Assembly (NCBI RefSeq): GCF_004343705.1
Contig: NZ_SKFH01000049.1
Span: 1 to 37,404, forward strand
Direction of reading: 5' to 3'
DNA from: Flaviaesturariibacter aridisoli
GTDB taxonomy: Bacteria > Bacteroidota > Bacteroidia > Chitinophagales > Chitinophagaceae
DNA length: 37,404 nucleotides
The stretch's first letter is position 1, and each line of letters begins with the position of its first letter. A program made the translations under genes and the position numbers. This document shows, one piece after another, positions 32,154 through 37,404 of this stretch. The notes beneath the pieces were generated by a model. It was not told where the DNA came from, did no database searches, and saw only the letters and a program-made list of their open reading frames with translations.

Positions 32154-32336
32154 TTATTTATGGTAATGGGTACCGGGGCCGCCGGCGTTCCACTGGTTGC
32201 TGGAAAAATTATAGAGGCGCCGGCCCGTCAGGTCGTGGTAAGCCAGCAGGCCCGACACGGACAGTAGCACTACGATGAACCACCGGAAGGGGTAGTACAG
32301 GGAGCCGGGCTGGAAAAAGTTAAGATTCCTCATCAT
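32154..32336 (-). CDS. Small single-helix membrane protein
   Basis: 60 residues. N-terminal MMRNLNFFQPGSLYYPFRW, one membrane helix (FIVVLLSVSGLLAYHDLTG), and a short tail NFSSNQWNAGGPGTHYHK with terminal His-Tyr-His-Lys. Overlaps the end of the DUF4178 gene by 17 nt. Two adjacent ATGs (32336 and 32333) could both start it. I do not recognise a family; its place between DUF4178 and DUF350 makes it a probable subunit. The His-rich tail may bind metal. Confidence 0.65.
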   Translation of the reverse strand: MMRNLNFFQPGSLYYPFRWFIVVLLSVSGLLAYHDLTGRRLYNFSSNQWNAGGPGTHYHK

Positions 32337-34215
32337 AATTGAATGGAGTGAAGGGACTGTTGTACCAGCGGGAGCGTTCGCTGCTGCGCACGCGCAAATA
32401 AGTGACCAAAGGCCAGCCGAGCAGCGTCAGCAGGCTGAGCCAGAAGTTGCGCATCATCGGCACGTCGTAGGTCACGCGAACGCGTGCCGAGTCGGTGCGT
32501 GCCAGCATCGGTTCGCGCTGCACCTGCAGTTGCAGCAGGTAATTCCCCGAGGGAACAGCGGTGAGGTAGCCCGATTCGTGGCGGCTTCCCTCCGACCAGC
32601 TTTCACCGCCGTCGTAGCCTTCGTAATATTCCACGCCCTGCTCGAGGCCGTATTCCTGGCCGCTCCGCTTATCGATCAGCGAGGTGCTTACTTCCACCCA
32701 GCTGTTCGTCACCGGCGACCATACTTCTACTTCCACGTTGGCCTGGTCGCGGTCAAGGTATATGTCGTTGCGCGACAGGCTTACCGTGTCGCGGTTGTCG
32801 AACGCTAGGTTTTCGTCCAGCAAGACGTGGTCGCGGCTCGGCCAGGTTAGCAGCAGGTGCAGCAGCAGGAGAAACACGATGCCGCCAGCCGCCACCAGGG
32901 CGATCTTGCCGGGCGCAATAAAGGCCCGCGGCTCCACGGCACCCACGCCCTGCTTCGGCGGCAGGTAGCCGTTGTGCGCAAAGGCTTTCGACAACTCGCG
33001 GCCCGCGATGTGCTGCCCGTGGTACCAGGCAAAGCAGGCGCGCTTGTCTATTTCGCAGGACCACATCTCCGGCGGTGAAATGTATTCGTATACTTCGGTG
33101 CTTTCCACGTCGTCGATGTCGTAAGGAAAAGAACCTTGTGCAAAGACCACCTTATAATGATACCGGTTGTATTTCTGGTACGGCTCTTTATCAAACACCA
33201 ACGTATCGGGTGCAGGCTGCCGGATCGCAGGGCCTTCGCCACGCTCGCGCAGGAAGATCCAGTGGCCGTCGAACTCGCTGAGAAAAGCATAGCCTTCCCA
33301 TTCGTTCCACAACACGTATTCACGCCAACGGGCATGGTAGGCGTTCTGCTCCTCTTTCACTGCAAAGCCCACGATCTCGTAGTCGGCACCGAACACGCGC
33401 CCCTTGCTGCCAAGGGGCAGGTCGGGCAGCGAGTATTCACCATTGCTGTCGCCCTTGGTGATGGTGCCGCGGTCGTTGCGGCGAAAGTGCTTGCCACAGT
33501 GGGCGCAGGCGCCGCTTTGCGCATAGGGCAGTCCCTGCAGGGTGACGGTCTTGTTGCACGAAGGGCAGGGCATCGAAACCGCTTCACCGAGCAGCGAGGG
33601 GCGCGTATTGACGAAGTGCAGATCGGAGGCGTTCACCCAAACAGCGTCGAAGCTTTGGACTTCGTTACGCGCCCACTCGAACAGCCACAGCTCGCCGCCG
33701 CCGGCGGCCGACAGCACGAAGCTGCGAAAGCTTTGGCGCGCCAGGGGCAGCCAGGCCACGCCTTCGGCTTCCCAGCGCTCGCAGGAATCCCGCGCCGTGG
33801 CCGTGTATTCCACCCCATTGACCGTTTGATCACGGCCGATCTTCAGGTGATCCAGCTCGCCGGAATCTATGTCCACGGCTCCTTTCGGGCGGAGCAATAC
33901 GTAGAGGCCGTAGCCTTCGCCCAGCAAGGCCAGCTCGCCGTCGTCGAACAGGAGCGCCCAGTAGTTGAACACCGATCCTTCCAGCTGGCAGCGCACGCGT
34001 CCGCTGAGGGTAAAGGATCGCCCTTCCCAGCTGCCGGTGCTACCGGGTTGCAGCGGCTCTACGGGCTTGCTGATGGCGCTGTTGGGCAGAGGTTCCAGTT
34101 TGCCGCTATTGCGGCGCAGCAGGGCGCCGCAGGTGCAAACAGAAAGGTTGAGCGCTTCGTGGGCAAAGTGATGGGCCGTACCGCAGCGCGGACAATTCAG
34201 GATGCTCGGTTCCAT
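32320..34215 (-). CDS. DUF4178 protein with two zinc ribbons and membrane anchors
   Basis: 631 residues. A zinc ribbon at the start (Cys8, Cys11, Cys27, Cys29) precedes DUF4178 domain 1 (about 62-210). Ribbon 2 (Cys217, Cys220, Cys237, Cys240) leads into DUF4178 domain 2 (about 265-405: LGSKGRVFGADYEIVGFAVK, YVLWNEWEGYAFLSEFDGHWIF). One membrane helix at about 444-464, a periplasmic domain of about 120 residues, a second helix near 590-608 and a basic tail (VRSSERSRWYN) follow. DUF4178 is a beta-rich family of unknown role, found with DUF350 and polyamine genes. It looks like a membrane-bound sensor or assembly factor: soluble domains inside, one domain outside. Starts 2 nt after speD. Confidence 0.85.
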   Translation of the reverse strand: MEPSILNCPRCGTAHHFAHEALNLSVCTCGALLRRNSGKLEPLPNSAISKPVEPLQPGSTGSWEGRSFTLSGRVRCQLEGSVFNYWALLFDDGELALLGEGYGLYVLLRPKGAVDIDSGELDHLKIGRDQTVNGVEYTATARDSCERWEAEGVAWLPLARQSFRSFVLSAAGGGELWLFEWARNEVQSFDAVWVNASDLHFVNTRPSLLGEAVSMPCPSCNKTVTLQGLPYAQSGACAHCGKHFRRNDRGTITKGDSNGEYSLPDLPLGSKGRVFGADYEIVGFAVKEEQNAYHARWREYVLWNEWEGYAFLSEFDGHWIFLRERGEGPAIRQPAPDTLVFDKEPYQKYNRYHYKVVFAQGSFPYDIDDVESTEVYEYISPPEMWSCEIDKRACFAWYHGQHIAGRELSKAFAHNGYLPPKQGVGAVEPRAFIAPGKIALVAAGGIVFLLLLHLLLTWPSRDHVLLDENLAFDNRDTVSLSRNDIYLDRDQANVEVEVWSPVTNSWVEVSTSLIDKRSGQEYGLEQGVEYYEGYDGGESWSEGSRHESGYLTAVPSGNYLLQLQVQREPMLARTDSARVRVTYDVPMMRNFWLSLLTLLGWPLVTYLRVRSSERSRWYNSPFTPFNYDEES

Positions 34216-34217
34216 GG

Positions 34218-34571
34218 TCAGCGCGTAAGGTTTTGGCGTTCCGCAACGGTGCCGCCGAACCAGGCACAGATCGATTCGAAGAGGGCGTCGGCGATGCCCT
34301 CGTTGCTTTGCTCGTGGTTGCTCAGGTACACGTCCATGTTCAGGCGCCCATACTCGGGCCAGGTGTGCACCGAAAGGTGGCTTTCACAAAGGCACACAAC
34401 GCCGGTGAAGCCCCCACCAGGGAAGTGGTGAAACACCTCACCAAGACGGGTAAGGCCCTGCGCGTCTACCGCGCGTTGGATAAAATTGCGGAAAGCGTCG
34501 CCCGCGTGCAGCAGGTCGGTGTCTGGAACCAAAAGGGTGGCGATCAGGTGCGTGCCCGGCCGGTAGCTCAT
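34218..34571 (-). CDS. speD: S-adenosylmethionine decarboxylase-like proenzyme
   Basis: 117 residues, the short bacterial SpeD form. The self-cleavage motif ESHLSVHTWPEYG is intact: Glu63-Ser64 (pyruvoyl source) and His69 (processing). In aligned T. maritima SpeD (memory) the catalytic acid Cys83 lies in DVFTCG; here the same position reads DVYLSN, giving Ser84. No other nearby Cys replaces it (Cys60 and Cys62 precede the cleavage Ser). The enzyme may be a slow SAM decarboxylase or have another substrate; SpeD relatives that decarboxylate arginine or ornithine are known. It heads the polyamine cluster, 50 nt after hemN. A weak -7-like GTATTTTG lies about 25 nt upstream. Confidence 0.85.
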   Translation of the reverse strand: MSYRPGTHLIATLLVPDTDLLHAGDAFRNFIQRAVDAQGLTRLGEVFHHFPGGGFTGVVCLCESHLSVHTWPEYGRLNMDVYLSNHEQSNEGIADALFESICAWFGGTVAERQNLTR

Positions 34572-34621
34572 ATACAGTTGTTCGGACCGGCAAAATACGG
34601 AAATCCGCGAAATGCAGCGGC

Positions 34622-36001
34622 TCAGATGGCCTGGCTGAAGCGGCGGCCTTCATCGCCCGCGGCTTCGCTGCGCAATTTCAGCAGGTCGAACGCCGCGCAA
34701 ATGTTGCGCACGAAGTGGCGCCCGGTTTCGGTGATGGTCATCCCCTCCCCGCTCAGGGTTACGAGCCCGTCCTCAGCCAGCTTTTCGAGCACCGGCTTGC
34801 TGAACGAATCCAGGCAGGCGCGGTCTTCGGAACGGAAGGAGACCTGGCCGCGGCAACTCGCATCGAGGATGTAGCGGCGGAAGGCGCGGTCTTCCTCGGT
34901 AAGAAAATAGCCTTTCGTAACGGCCAGCTCACCGCGGCCGATCATCGCGTAATAGTCGTGCAAGGTCTTGGCATTTTGCGCGAAGGCGGTGCCGGCATCG
35001 GAGATGCTCGACACGCCGAGGCCGAGGAGCAGCCCGGTGTCCTGGGTGGTGTACCCCATGAAGTTGCGGTGCAGGCGGCCGTCGGCGCGGGCCTTGCTCA
35101 GCTCGTCGGAGGGCAGCGCGAAATGGTCCATACCAATGTCTTCATACCCCGCCTCCAGCAGCAGATCTTTACCCAGGCGGTACAGCTCCAGCTTTTGTTC
35201 GGGCGACGGCAGGTGGCTTTCATTGAACAGGCGCTGGGCCTTACTGTTCCAGGGCACATGGGCGTAGCTGTAAAAAGCGATGCGCTCCGGCTTCAGCGTA
35301 ATGACCGAGCGGATCGTTTGCTCCATGCCCGCGGCCGTTTGCAGCGGCAGGCCATAAATCAGGTCGAAGTTGATCGAGGTAAAACCGGCGGCGCGGGCCT
35401 CCCCGGTGGCGCGCTGTACGTTTTCGAAGGGCTGGATGCGGTTGATGACGCGCTGCACTTCCGGGTCGAGGTCCTGCACGCCATAGGAAATGCGATGGAA
35501 GCCAAGCTCGTACAGCACCTTCAGGTGCGCGTCGGTGGTATTGTTGGGGTGGCCTTCGATGCTGAACTGGTGTTGCGGATGCACAATGGCGCCCTTCAGC
35601 AATTCCTGGAGCAGCAGCTTCAGGTGACGCGGCGAGAAGAAGGTGGGCGTGCCGCCGCCGAGGTGCAGCTCGCGGATCACGGGTGTTTGCTGCATCAGCT
35701 TGCGGTAGCTTTTCCATTCTTCCAGCACGGCCCGCAGGTAGGGCTCTTCCACGCTGTGGTTGGTGGTGATCTTCTTGTTGCAGCCGCAATAGGTACAGAG
35801 CGACTCGCAGAACGGCAGGTGCAGGTAGAGCGAGATGCCGCGGGTATGGTTCTCCTCGTGAAACTGCCGGCGGAAGGTTTCCTTCCACGCCTCCGCGTCG
35901 ATCCCCTCCTGCCAGTAGGGCACGGTGGGATAGCTGGTGTAGCGGGGCACGGGCTGGTTGTACTTCCGGATCAACAGGGGACTGACAGCTTCACGGTTCA
36001 T
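34622..36001 (-). CDS. hemN: Oxygen-independent coproporphyrinogen III dehydrogenase
   Basis: 459-residue radical-SAM enzyme for anaerobic haem synthesis, converting coproporphyrinogen III to protoporphyrinogen IX. FCESLCTYCGCNKK gives the CxxxCxxC cluster ligands Cys65, Cys69, Cys72, with the extra Cys74 typical of true HemN. Further motifs: ELHLGGGTPTFFSPRHL, NPTTDA-like region, GVQDLDPEVQRVINRIQPFE, FDLIYGLPLQT and MDHFALPSDELSKA (HemN-specific, unlike HemW). The -7 box TAGTTTTG ends 4 nt before the ATG at 36001, so the message is probably leaderless. The next gene upstream is a REC-CRP regulator. Confidence 0.95.
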   Translation of the reverse strand: MNREAVSPLLIRKYNQPVPRYTSYPTVPYWQEGIDAEAWKETFRRQFHEENHTRGISLYLHLPFCESLCTYCGCNKKITTNHSVEEPYLRAVLEEWKSYRKLMQQTPVIRELHLGGGTPTFFSPRHLKLLLQELLKGAIVHPQHQFSIEGHPNNTTDAHLKVLYELGFHRISYGVQDLDPEVQRVINRIQPFENVQRATGEARAAGFTSINFDLIYGLPLQTAAGMEQTIRSVITLKPERIAFYSYAHVPWNSKAQRLFNESHLPSPEQKLELYRLGKDLLLEAGYEDIGMDHFALPSDELSKARADGRLHRNFMGYTTQDTGLLLGLGVSSISDAGTAFAQNAKTLHDYYAMIGRGELAVTKGYFLTEEDRAFRRYILDASCRGQVSFRSEDRACLDSFSKPVLEKLAEDGLVTLSGEGMTITETGRHFVRNICAAFDLLKLRSEAAGDEGRRFSQAI

Positions 36002-36005
36002 AGGA

Positions 36006-36013
36006 CAAAACTA
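36006..36013 (-). promoter_or_regulatory. -7 box abutting the hemN start codon
   Basis: TAGTTTTG (36013-36006) then TCCT and ATG. Full -7 match with only four bases to the start codon, predicting leaderless hemN mRNA. No TTTG at the -33 position. Confidence 0.6.
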
Positions 36014-36073
36014 CCTTTCCCGGATGGCGGCCCGGGTGACGGGCGTTAGGGAAAAAGGAGAGGTTTGTCAGGG

Positions 36074-36197
36074 AGAGAAAGAACGCAGATCCCGCAAGCG
36101 GGATACGCAGATTGGTTAAGATCAATTATGATCTAATTCGACGTAACAAAAAAATCGCGTTAATCCGGTCAATCATAATAATCTGCGTTCTTTCTCT
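36074..36197. repeat. Inverted acgcagat element between hemN and regulator
   Basis: AGAGAAAGAACGCAGAT (36074-36090) and ATCTGCGTTCTTTCTCT (36181-36197) are perfect 17-nt complements. Inner phrases TACGCAGAT and ATCGCGTTAAT also pair loosely. Same core as 5425-5489. Confidence 0.85.
36112..36125. promoter_or_regulatory. Possible CRP/FNR-family operator
   Basis: TTGGT-TAAG-ATCAA matches the TTGATnnnnATCAA pattern of FNR-type sites at 9 of 10 positions. It is about 100 nt upstream of hemN, inside the inverted repeat, and may be coincidence. Confidence 0.3.
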
Positions 36198-36208
36198 TGG
36201 GAATGCTA

Positions 36209-37267
36209 TCAATAGAGCAGATTCTTCAGCTTTTCCAGGTTCAGGATCGAGATCTTGCCGCTCCGGATGTCGATCAGCTTCTCGCCTTTGAAGTCGCTCA
36301 GTGTGCGGATCAGCGACTCGGTGGCGGTGCCGATGTACTGGGCGATGTCGTCGCGGGAGAACTCGATGACCGGGTCGGGGCGCTGGCTGTAGAATTTCTC
36401 GTGGATATCCACCAGTGCCTTCGCCACGCGCTTGCGCAGCGAGCTGTAGGCCAGGTTGAGGAGGCGCTCCTCCTTTTCCTTCATATTGTGCGTGACGATG
36501 CGGATGAATTTGGCGGCGATATTGATGTCGCTGTAGATCATCTGCAGGAATTCATCGCGGGGGATCTGCATCAGCTCGGCATCTTCGAGCACGGTGGCGG
36601 TGTCGTCGTAATTCTGGTCTTCGATGAGGGCGGTGTAGCCGATGAAGTCGCCGGCGCTGAACAGGTCCGTGATGTACTCCTTGCCGTCCTCGTGGGTCTT
36701 GTAGGCTTTCACCTTGCCGCTCACGAGGTAATAGAGGTAGCGCGGGCGCTTGCCCTCGGTGTATACGGTTTGCTTGCGGGCGAAGTGCTCCACGTCGTAC
36801 TGGCCGCTGAGCTGCTTGATCATCCCACTGTCTTTCACGTCTTTCACGAATTGCGTGAGCCCCTGCGGCGACGAAGCGTAGTTGTGCTCGAGCACTTCCA
36901 CTTTCTTAAGACGAACCTCGATGGCATTGAGCAGCTCGATGTCCTCGAACGGCTTCGTCACGTAGTCGTCGGCGCCCATTTCCATGCCTTTGCGGAAGTC
37001 GCTGCGCTCGGTTTTCGCCGTCAGGAAAATGAAGGGAATCCGCTCCGTGTCGGGGTTCTTCTTCAGCAGGTGCAGCACTCCGTAGCCATCGAGCTCGGGC
37101 ATCATGATGTCGCACACGATAAGATCGGGCTTTTCGCGGGCGGCGGTTTCCACGCCCCGCTTGCCGTTCTCGGCGGTGAGGGTTTTGTAACCGGCGAGAT
37201 CAAGTATCTCCGCCGTATTGTCCCTCAGGTCGTTGTTGTCATCGATGACCAGGATCGTCTTTGCCAT
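36209..37267 (-). CDS. REC-CRP fusion transcription regulator
   Basis: 352 residues. Receiver domain (1-122): ILVIDDN (acidic Asp9/Asp10), phospho-acceptor Asp53 in VCDIMMPE, Thr83 and Lys105 (TKPFED). A CRP-type effector domain follows (about 148-265: GKRPRYLYYLVSGKVKAYKTHEDGKEYITDLFSAGDFIGYTAL), then a CRP helix-turn-helix (about 300-345: EFSRDDIAQYIGTATESLIRTLSDFK). No FNR-type iron-sulfur Cys cluster, and the cyclic-nucleotide pocket lacks a clear RxS phosphate-binding motif, so it may not bind cAMP. It combines phosphorelay input with CRP-type output. No kinase gene adjoins. It sits next to hemN, suggesting redox or oxygen-linked control. Confidence 0.93.
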   Translation of the reverse strand: MAKTILVIDDNNDLRDNTAEILDLAGYKTLTAENGKRGVETAAREKPDLIVCDIMMPELDGYGVLHLLKKNPDTERIPFIFLTAKTERSDFRKGMEMGADDYVTKPFEDIELLNAIEVRLKKVEVLEHNYASSPQGLTQFVKDVKDSGMIKQLSGQYDVEHFARKQTVYTEGKRPRYLYYLVSGKVKAYKTHEDGKEYITDLFSAGDFIGYTALIEDQNYDDTATVLEDAELMQIPRDEFLQMIYSDINIAAKFIRIVTHNMKEKEERLLNLAYSSLRKRVAKALVDIHEKFYSQRPDPVIEFSRDDIAQYIGTATESLIRTLSDFKGEKLIDIRSGKISILNLEKLKNLLY

Positions 37268-37268
37268 A

Positions 37269-37314
37269 GTTACTGGGTTTATTGGTCTAATGGTTTATTG
37301 GTCTATTGGTAACT
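37269..37314. repeat. Octad ggtttatt repeat upstream of the regulator
   Basis: GGTTTATT GGTCTAAT GGTTTATT GGTCTATT GGTAACT: four units in exact steps of eight (about 37277-37308), immediately upstream of the REC-CRP start. Confidence 0.8.
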
Positions 37315-37330
37315 TGTTCGTCGCAATTTT

Positions 37331-37404
37331 TTACTCATTACTCATTACTCATTACTCATTACTCATTACTCATTACTCATTACTCATTACTCATTACTCA
37401 TTAC
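37331..37404. repeat. Perfect 7-bp tandem repeat TTACTCA to window end
   Basis: At least ten perfect copies of a 7-bp unit (ATTACTC in register) running to the last base, so its full length is unknown. Stops occur in every frame, so it is not coding. It lies 64 nt upstream of the regulator ATG. Confidence 0.95.

Noticed and set aside
34715-36049. 444-aa open frame antisense to hemN
   Set aside because: Shadow of a radical-SAM gene with intact CxxxCxxC; no domains in the antisense product.
36119-36134. AGATCA-ATTA-TGATCT palindrome as an FNR site
   Set aside because: The half-sites are everted (ATCA..TGAT) relative to FNR (TGAT..ATCA). The overlapping TTGGTTAAGATCAA is a better but still weak candidate.
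36197-37312. 371-aa open frame antisense to the REC-CRP gene
   Set aside because: Shadow; the sense gene has complete REC and CRP domains.
37331-37404. CRISPR-like repeat array at the window end
   Set aside because: Unit is 7 bp with no spacers; a simple tandem repeat.

Overview
The window reads as chromosomal DNA from a GC-rich member of the Bacteroidota, most likely Chitinophagaceae or a close relative. Evidence: -7 boxes of the TAnnTTTG type (several with a TTTG about 20 nt upstream), rpmB-rpmG-DUF4295-ftsY gene order, a secreted protease with a type IX secretion tail, a CCDC81-type HU protein, and the bacillithiol-system gene ytxJ. The species is inferred from style only. I saw no tRNA, rRNA, CRISPR array, transposase or phage gene. 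No stretch longer than 300 bases lacks a gene.

Layout. 1-1.1 kb: two tandem paralogous outer-membrane barrel genes. 1.2-3.2 kb: ftsY, DUF4295, rpmG, rpmB (minus strand) behind a very clear Bacteroidota promoter, broken up by two repeat elements. 3.3-9.8 kb: a barrel protein, lpdA (E3), DUF4197, a DAO-family flavoprotein, a T9SS M43 metalloprotease and a glutaminyl cyclase lipoprotein. 9.9-16.1 kb: an apparent four-gene minus-strand operon: 1012-aa TPR protein, plug-less TonB-receptor-like barrel, membrane-anchored CCDC81-HU protein (start coupled by a TAGTG overlap), zinc-ribbon methyltransferase. 16.3-22.3 kb: DoxX, DUF6526, PBP4-type DacB, CinA, a 2-oxoacid dehydrogenase E2 and a histidine-phosphatase lipoprotein. 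22.3-27.6 kb: an unknown 238-aa protein, an EamA/DPM1-like GT2/exonuclease operon, mpl, and divergently a 43-aa lipoprotein plus ytxJ. 27.7-34.6 kb: a tightly packed membrane and polyamine-type cluster. 34.6-37.3 kb: hemN and a REC-CRP fusion regulator.

The strongest candidate for a poorly described system is 27687-34571 (minus strand): speD-like, DUF4178 protein with two zinc ribbons, 60-aa membrane protein, DUF350, membrane-fused spermidine synthase-like protein, Tat-exported FAD oxidoreductase, and a 374-aa polytopic protein. Genes overlap or nearly touch, so they are probably co-expressed. The SpeD-like protein keeps the processing site but appears to have Ser where the catalytic Cys normally lies, so its substrate or activity may be unusual. 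My inference is that the cluster makes an aminopropyl compound or other polyamine-like metabolite at the membrane and oxidises or senses it on the outer face.

A second window-wide signal is in the spacers. Nearly every gene boundary holds a different short imperfect tandem repeat of period 7 or 8. Many are arranged as inverted arms, often around a terminator, and the window ends in a perfect 7-bp repeat (ATTACTC). The units differ in sequence but share the same architecture.
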